This document shows, in pieces, positions 25,926 to 30,502 of a stretch of 30,502 nucleotides of DNA; position 1 is the first letter of the stretch; every line of letters starts with the position of its first letter. The notes beneath the pieces are model-generated. The model saw only the letters and a list, made by a program, of their open reading frames with translations, was not told the DNA's origin and did no database searches. Location of the stretch: positions 1 through 30,502 of the forward strand of contig CANEVO010000047.1 of assembly GCA_947442255.1 (NCBI GenBank). Direction: 5' to 3'. The position numbers were made by a program, and so were the translations under genes. This stretch comes from Opitutia bacterium (GTDB lineage Bacteria; Verrucomicrobiota; Verrucomicrobiae; Opitutales; Opitutaceae).

Positions 25926-27767
25926 TTAGCCGTTGAACGACTGCCGGGAATTCGTCCGCAGGTAGGTCGCGACTTCGTTGGCGAACAGTTCGCCGAATTC
26001 AGCCCGCTTCTTTTCGCCCATGCCCGGGATGCCATCCATGTCGTCGACGGATTCCGGATACTGCCGGGCCATGGCGCGGAGGGTGGTGTCGCCGAAGATG
26101 ATGTAGGCTGGCACGCGCCGCTCGTCGGCGAGTTGCTTGCGCAGTGTGCGGAGACGATCGAAGAGAATTTCGTCGCACTCGATGTCGCCCTCGCGGCGCG
26201 CGGTGCGCCGCGCCTTCGGCAGATCCATCGGTTTGGTCAGCGTGATCGGCGTCCGGGCGCGGAGCACGGCCATGCCTTCCTCCGTGAGTTCGAGCGTGGC
26301 GTATTCGCCCTCGGCCACCGTCACATAGCCGAGCCGCATCAGCTCCCGGCCGACCGCCGCCCACTGCGGCCGCGTGAGGTCGGCGCCGATGCCATACGTC
26401 GTCAGCCGGTCGTGGCCCCAGCGGCGGATCTTCTCGGTGTCGGCGCCGGTGAGCACCTCGATGATGTGATTCAGCCCGGCGCCGAAGCGGCTGTTCTGCA
26501 GGATGCGATAAATGCAGGAGAGGAACTTCTGGGCGGCGAGGGTGCCATCATAGGTTTCCCGCGGCTCGAGGCAGTTGTCGCAGGCGGCGCAGTTGTCGCC
26601 GGGAAACTTTTCCCCGAAGTAACCCAGCAACTCGGAGCGGCGGCAGCCGGACGACTCCGCGTAATGGACGATCTGTCGGAGCTGCGCGCGGGCAATCTGC
26701 TGTTCCTGCGCGTCGGTGATCTCGTCGAGGAAGTGGGTCTGCTTCGCGATGTCGCCGGCGCTGAAGAGCAGCAGGCAGTCGCCGGGCAGCCCATCGCGGC
26801 CGGCCCGGCCGGTTTCCTGGTAGTAGCCCTCGATGTTCTTCGGCAGGTCGTGATGGATGATCCAGCGGACGTTCGGCTTGTTGATGCCCATTCCGAACGC
26901 GATCGTCGCGCAGATGATCCGGGTGTCGTCGCGCAGGAACTGCTCCTGGTTGCGCGCGCGTTCGGCGGCATCGAGGCCCGCATGGTAGGGGCGCGCGGCG
27001 AATCCGCGGCCCGCCAACCCCTCGGCCACCCGCTCGGTGGCGGCGCGACTGGCGCAGTACACGATGCCGCACTCGTGCTCCCGCTTCCGGATGAATTCGA
27101 TGATCTGTTTCAGTGGCTGATCCTTCGGGATCACCCGGTAGGTGAGGTTCGGCCGGTTGAAGCTCGCGACGAAGACCGCCGGATCCCGCAGCTTCAGGTG
27201 CGTGATGATATCGGCCCGCACCCGCGTGGTCGCCGTCGCGGTCAGCGCCATCACGGGCACGCCGGGCAGCAGGTCGCGGAGCTTTGCGATCTGGCGGTAC
27301 TCCGGCCGGAAGTCATGGCCCCACTCGGAGACGCAATGCGCCTCGTCGATCGCGAGGCAGTCCACGTTCCATTTCTTCAGGTTCGCCGCCCAGCCATCGA
27401 GCATCAGCCGCTCGGGCGCGACGTAGAGCAGCTTGTATTCGCCGCGATGCAGCCCACGGAGCCGGCTGCGGGCCTCGTCGCCGTCGAGACTCGAGTTGAG
27501 AAAGGTTGCCGCGACGCCACTCGCTTGAAGCGCATCGACCTGATCCTTCATCAGTGCGATCAAGGGCGAGACCACGACCGTCAAACCAGGCCGGGCGAGC
27601 GCGGGCAGTTGGAAGCACAGCGACTTTCCGCCACCCGTCGGGAGCAGGGCGAACACATCCTGGCCGGCCAGCGTGGCCTCGCAGATTTCGCGCTGGAGCG
27701 GACGAAAGCTCCCGTAGCCGAAGGTGCGCTTCAGCAAAGGGTCGAGATCGAGGGAATGGACCGCCAT
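25926..27767 (-). CDS. recQ: ATP-dependent DNA helicase RecQ
   Basis: This 613-residue RecQ has all three standard regions. The superfamily 2 helicase core holds the Q-motif FGYGSFRPLQREI (16-28), Walker A LLPTGGGKS (41-49), DEAH (141-144, AIDEAHCVSEWGHDFR) and motif VI YYQETGRAGRDG. The zinc-binding subdomain (~373-397) has cysteines in GCRRSELL and CAACDNC, and a winged-helix region follows. The HRDC domain is at the C-terminus (~530-610, RVPAYIIFGDTTLRAMA). It unwinds DNA 3' to 5' in recombination and fork repair. ATG 27767 fits the family N-terminus; the reading frame stays open upstream to 27902, but those residues (MAIRPFPPEGGTTNP) are translated from the family C palindrome and are not expected in RecQ. 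It lies between two small repeats, with no sign of an operon. Confidence 0.97.
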   Translation of the reverse strand: MAVHSLDLDPLLKRTFGYGSFRPLQREICEATLAGQDVFALLPTGGGKSLCFQLPALARPGLTVVVSPLIALMKDQVDALQASGVAATFLNSSLDGDEARSRLRGLHRGEYKLLYVAPERLMLDGWAANLKKWNVDCLAIDEAHCVSEWGHDFRPEYRQIAKLRDLLPGVPVMALTATATTRVRADIITHLKLRDPAVFVASFNRPNLTYRVIPKDQPLKQIIEFIRKREHECGIVYCASRAATERVAEGLAGRGFAARPYHAGLDAAERARNQEQFLRDDTRIICATIAFGMGINKPNVRWIIHHDLPKNIEGYYQETGRAGRDGLPGDCLLLFSAGDIAKQTHFLDEITDAQEQQIARAQLRQIVHYAESSGCRRSELLGYFGEKFPGDNCAACDNCLEPRETYDGTLAAQKFLSCIYRILQNSRFGAGLNHIIEVLTGADTEKIRRWGHDRLTTYGIGADLTRPQWAAVGRELMRLGYVTVAEGEYATLELTEEGMAVLRARTPITLTKPMDLPKARRTARREGDIECDEILFDRLRTLRKQLADERRVPAYIIFGDTTLRAMARQYPESVDDMDGIPGMGEKKRAEFGELFANEVATYLRTNSRQSFNG

Positions 27768-27859
27768 GGCACGCACGATTGCGGGGAGCCGCGATCCCGC
27801 CACAAAAAAGTCCGTCGCGGACGGATCTTTTGTCCCTCCGGATTCACGCGAGAGCCCTG

Positions 27860-27961
27860 GGTTCGTAGTTCCGCCTTCAGGCGGAAAGGGACGGATCGCC
27901 ACTCGCTCACGCTCGCAGCCACGGGCGGACCAAGCCCCGCCTGAAGGCGGGACTACGAACC
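27860..27961. repeat. Bipartite palindromic repeat, family C, copy 2, enclosing a family D unit
   Basis: Arms 27860-27884 (ggttcgtagttccgccttca then ggcgg) and 27937-27961 are reverse complements with one mismatch in 25. A family D unit, gccactcgctcacgctcgca then gccac at 27897-27922, sits in the middle. It covers much of the 302-bp gap upstream of recQ, so it may lie in the recQ promoter or leader. Confidence 0.9.
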
Positions 27962-27983
27962 GGGTCAGTCGGCAGAGCGTTTT

Positions 27984-28004
27984 GGGCGCAGCAAGACTGC
28001 GCCC
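27984..28004. repeat. Short hairpin repeat, family G, copy 2
   Basis: The perfect 8-bp stem gggcgcag/ctgcgccc has a 5-bp loop, caaga. It is the inverted counterpart of 16878-16898. It lies downstream of the DUF1592-type gene, 66 bp after its stop. Confidence 0.75.
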
Positions 28005-28069
28005 CCACGGACGGATTTCGCCACGGGCTGCGCCGTTGCGGACGGGCTCTGCGACGGCGAACGCGCCGT

Positions 28070-30502
28070 CTACTTGTTCCGGAACAACGCGCTCGTCACG
28101 ATCGCGTGGACGAGGCTGCGCGCGCCGTACTGTTGCGACCGTGCGGTCTCGAGGATGGTCTCGATTTGCGGGCGATCGCTGAAGCGAACCGGCGCGCCGG
28201 TAGCGAACACCACGAGTTGCTCCGCCAAGTTACGGGCGAGTTGGGCTTCGTCGGTCAGCAGCAGTTGCTTGAATTCGCGGACGTCCTTGAACTCGCGGCC
28301 GTCCAGGAGCTGCCCGCTGGCATCGACCGGGAGCGCATAATGGAAGGCGAAGGGATGCCCGTTCTTGCCGAAACCCGGGGTGGGCAGAACCTGGGGCGAG
28401 GTCGCGCGGTAGCGATCCCGCCAGCCGCCCATGACGTCGAAGCTCTCGAGGGCAAAGCCCGGCGGATCAATTTTGCGGTGACACACCGCGCAACTCTCGT
28501 CGGCGCGATGGCGTTCGAGTTGTTGGCGAATGGTCACGGCCCCGCGGATATCGGGCTCGACCGCGGGCACGGCGGCCGGCGGCAGCGGCGCGGGCCGGCC
28601 GAGAATGCGTTCCATGATCCATTTGCCGCGAAGGACCGGCGAGGTCGTGGTGCCGTTGGCCGTGACCTTGAGGACGCTCGCCTGCGTCATGATCCCGCCC
28701 CGCACGCTGCCGGAGGGCAGCGTCACGCGCCGCATCGTGCCGCCGGCGATGCCGGGAATTCCGTAGTGGGTCGCGAGCCGCTCGTTCAGGAAGGTAAAGT
28801 CCGAATCGACAATCGTCCGGGCCGGGAGATTGGCGCGCAGCATCTCGGTGAAGTAGAGCTGGGTCTCCTCCCACGCCGCCTCGGTCAGCGAGTCGTCGAG
28901 GTCGTAGTCGTTGTAGAGTGCGCCGGACGGGGTCGTGTCCTCCATCTTCCGGATGTCGATCCAATAATCGAGGAACGCCTCGACGAAGCGCTTCGATTTC
29001 GGGTCCGACAGCATCCGCTCGGTCTCCGCCTGCAACACGTCGGGCCGGTGCAACTCACCGCGGGCGGCGCGGGTGCGAAGGGCGGCATCGGGCTCGGAGT
29101 TCCAGAGGAAGAACGCGAGGCGCGTCGCGAGCGAGTGATCGTCGAGCGGACCGGTGGGCTCGTCGATGAAGACGAAGCCGGGTGACGCGAGTACCGCGGT
29201 GTACATCGTGAACATCGCTTCGGTGAAGTTGGAGCCGTCCGCGCGCTGGGCCTCGAACAGGTTAAGGAAGCGCCGGACGTCCGCCTCCTCGCCCGGCCGG
29301 CGATAGGCGCGGGCGATGAAACCGCGCAGCAGCCGCTCGGCGTCGGCGGACGGATTCTGGGAAACCACCTCGTAGACCGGGTCCGGCGCCGCAAGCGTGC
29401 CCCGGCGTCCGCCCCGACCGCGACCGGGTGCGGCGGCGGCCGCGGCCTGCATCGCGAGGCGGCTCCTTTCGTCCTGCCGCAGCGGGAGGTCGCCAAACAT
29501 CAGCCGATAACCGGCCCCGGTGCTTTCGTCGTAGAGGGGCCCCTCGACCTCGATCCAACGAAACGCCACGCCGGGCATGCCGTCGCGTTGCGCGAGTGGA
29601 TTCGTGAAATCGTCGGGTCGCGAGCGGAACAGCCGCGCGGCGTCGGTGAGGAGCGTCTCGTTCGTCAGGAGCTGGACCTCGAACTCGCTGACGGTTGGCT
29701 CGGTCGTGAGGTCGAAGGCCCCGATGCGTCGCTTGAGCCCGGGACCCTGAGCGTAGACGGTGATGGCCTCGCCGCGGCGGCCGGGGGAGACGTCGTCTAG
29801 GTTGGGCCGTTCCCATTGCTTCGGACGATCGACGGGCGCCTTCTTCGCGCCGGTGCCCTCCCAGACGCGGCGCGACGCGCCGGAGCCGACCCAGATCGTG
29901 TAGCCGCTGAAACGCACGCGATACTTCGCCGCGATCGGCGCCATGAAATTGCTCCAGCTATAACCGAACCCGACGGTGTACGTGCTCTGCACCATGCCGA
30001 CGGCCTCCTGGTCGCGCCGCGCTGGGTCCGTGTCACCGACGGTGGGCGGCGCCTTGCCGAAGCGGACGTCCGGCTGGGCCTTCGTGCCGAGGATCGGCGT
30101 GGTCGCGCGATCCGGCCAGGTCTGCAATTCGCGCAACTGGTAGCGGCCCGTCAACGTGGGCTCCTCGCGCGCATAGTAGCGCTTCAACGTCGTGGGCGGC
30201 CGGAAGAGCTGCACGCTCATCGCCTGCTTCATCGCGTACTCGGCGGCCAACATGTAGCGCGCCATGTGGACGTGCGACACGTCGAGCGCCTGGCTGACCT
30301 TGTTAAACCGGTGGGCCTCGCCGTCCTCGGGCAGTTGCGCGCGGACCTGGAGCCACGGCGCCTGCAGGAGATCGCGCAGCGCGTTCTCGTACTCGTAGCG
30401 ATTCAGCCGGCGCTGCGTGACGCGACCCTCGCGGGCGGTCAGGGCGCGTTCATCCGCGGTAAGAGAAGTCGTCAGCGACTGCACGAAGGCCCTCACGTCC
30501 CC
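28070..30502 (-). CDS. DUF1587/1595/1592/1588/1585 domain protein with CxxCH (PVC type), N-terminus beyond window
   Basis: At least 810 residues are visible and the frame stays open to the window edge. The GTG at 30496 is therefore not taken as the start. The domain order is DUF1587 (RRLNRYEYENALRDLL), a long middle region, DUF1595 (RGFIARAYRRPGEEADVRRF), DUF1592 (LATRLAFFLWNSEPDAALR), DUF1588 (RGGIMTQASVLKVTANGTTT), then a heme motif CAVCHRKIDPPGFALESFD and DUF1585 at the end (LVHAIVTSALFRNK). Proteins of this build are frequent in Planctomycetes and Verrucomicrobia, are exported and often also carry an N-terminal cytochrome c domain; that domain would lie outside the window. Their biochemical role is not established; an oxidative step on polysaccharides or extracellular compounds has been suggested. 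They are usually paired with a DUF1552 gene, which is not visible here. Confidence 0.9.
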   Translation of the reverse strand, partial: GDVRAFVQSLTTSLTADERALTAREGRVTQRRLNRYEYENALRDLLQAPWLQVRAQLPEDGEAHRFNKVSQALDVSHVHMARYMLAAEYAMKQAMSVQLFRPPTTLKRYYAREEPTLTGRYQLRELQTWPDRATTPILGTKAQPDVRFGKAPPTVGDTDPARRDQEAVGMVQSTYTVGFGYSWSNFMAPIAAKYRVRFSGYTIWVGSGASRRVWEGTGAKKAPVDRPKQWERPNLDDVSPGRRGEAITVYAQGPGLKRRIGAFDLTTEPTVSEFEVQLLTNETLLTDAARLFRSRPDDFTNPLAQRDGMPGVAFRWIEVEGPLYDESTGAGYRLMFGDLPLRQDERSRLAMQAAAAAAPGRGRGGRRGTLAAPDPVYEVVSQNPSADAERLLRGFIARAYRRPGEEADVRRFLNLFEAQRADGSNFTEAMFTMYTAVLASPGFVFIDEPTGPLDDHSLATRLAFFLWNSEPDAALRTRAARGELHRPDVLQAETERMLSDPKSKRFVEAFLDYWIDIRKMEDTTPSGALYNDYDLDDSLTEAAWEETQLYFTEMLRANLPARTIVDSDFTFLNERLATHYGIPGIAGGTMRRVTLPSGSVRGGIMTQASVLKVTANGTTTSPVLRGKWIMERILGRPAPLPPAAVPAVEPDIRGAVTIRQQLERHRADESCAVCHRKIDPPGFALESFDVMGGWRDRYRATSPQVLPTPGFGKNGHPFAFHYALPVDASGQLLDGREFKDVREFKQLLLTDEAQLARNLAEQLVVFATGAPVRFSDRPQIETILETARSQQYGARSLVHAIVTSALFRNK

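Noticed and set aside
27768..27902. N-terminal extension of RecQ
   Set aside because: The extra residues are translated from the family C palindrome, and RecQ normally begins close to the FGYxxFRPxQ motif.
30494..30502. GTG at 30496 as start of the DUF1592-type gene
   Set aside because: The frame remains open to the window end, and family members normally have a signal peptide and more sequence ahead of DUF1587.

Overview
GC-rich bacterial chromosome fragment, most likely from a Verrucomicrobium and probably close to Opitutus. The reasons are three protein types typical of the Planctomycetes-Verrucomicrobia group: a beta-propeller/HEAT/CxxCH heme protein, a DUF1080 protein and a DUF1587/1592/1588/1585 protein. 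The window also has a ThuA-propeller fusion, several Gfo/Idh and xylose-isomerase-like sugar enzymes, a GxxExxY gene, and many small palindromic repeats between genes. This lineage call is inference from gene content; there is no rRNA in the window.

Layout. 1-5033 (minus): a bile-acid:sodium-symporter-family protein cut by the window edge, and B12-dependent methionine synthase encoded as two genes, the homocysteine-binding half (3963-5033) and the folate/B12/reactivation part (856-3648). They are separated by about 310 bp that hold two palindromic repeats. 5034-7418 (plus): a cobalamin-riboswitch-like leader and a BtuB-sized TonB-dependent receptor, divergent from metH, so B12 uptake and B12 use sit back to back. 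7567-20442 (minus): six genes that look like a sugar-oxidation locus. These are a periplasmic propeller protein ending in cytochrome c, a DUF1080 protein, a 1662-residue ThuA/SGNH-like/propeller/HEAT/blue-copper fusion, a ketose-3-epimerase-family TIM barrel, a Gfo/Idh/MocA dehydrogenase and a second TIM barrel. 20698-23784 (plus): a tight adaptor-permease-ATPase ABC exporter operon. 23907-24302 (plus): a GxxExxY gene enclosed by perfect 21-bp inverted repeats. 24384-30502 (minus): a cupin related to type I phosphomannose isomerase, RecQ helicase and a partial DUF1592-type cytochrome protein.

How the genes may work together. The minus-strand block 7567-20442 combines DUF1080, ThuA, Gfo/Idh and epimerase/lyase-type TIM barrels. 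All of these families have been linked to 3-keto-sugar chemistry, so a pathway that oxidises glycosides at C3 and then cleaves or rearranges them is a reasonable hypothesis. Two similar propeller proteins in that block end in different electron carriers, heme c in one and type I copper in the other.

The gaps between genes carry at least seven families of short palindromic or dispersed repeats (called A to G here), a 118-bp element with terminal inverted repeats, and a heptanucleotide repeat inside the metH coding sequence. Almost no gene start has a recognisable Shine-Dalgarno sequence. No tRNA, rRNA, CRISPR array or intact transposase was seen.
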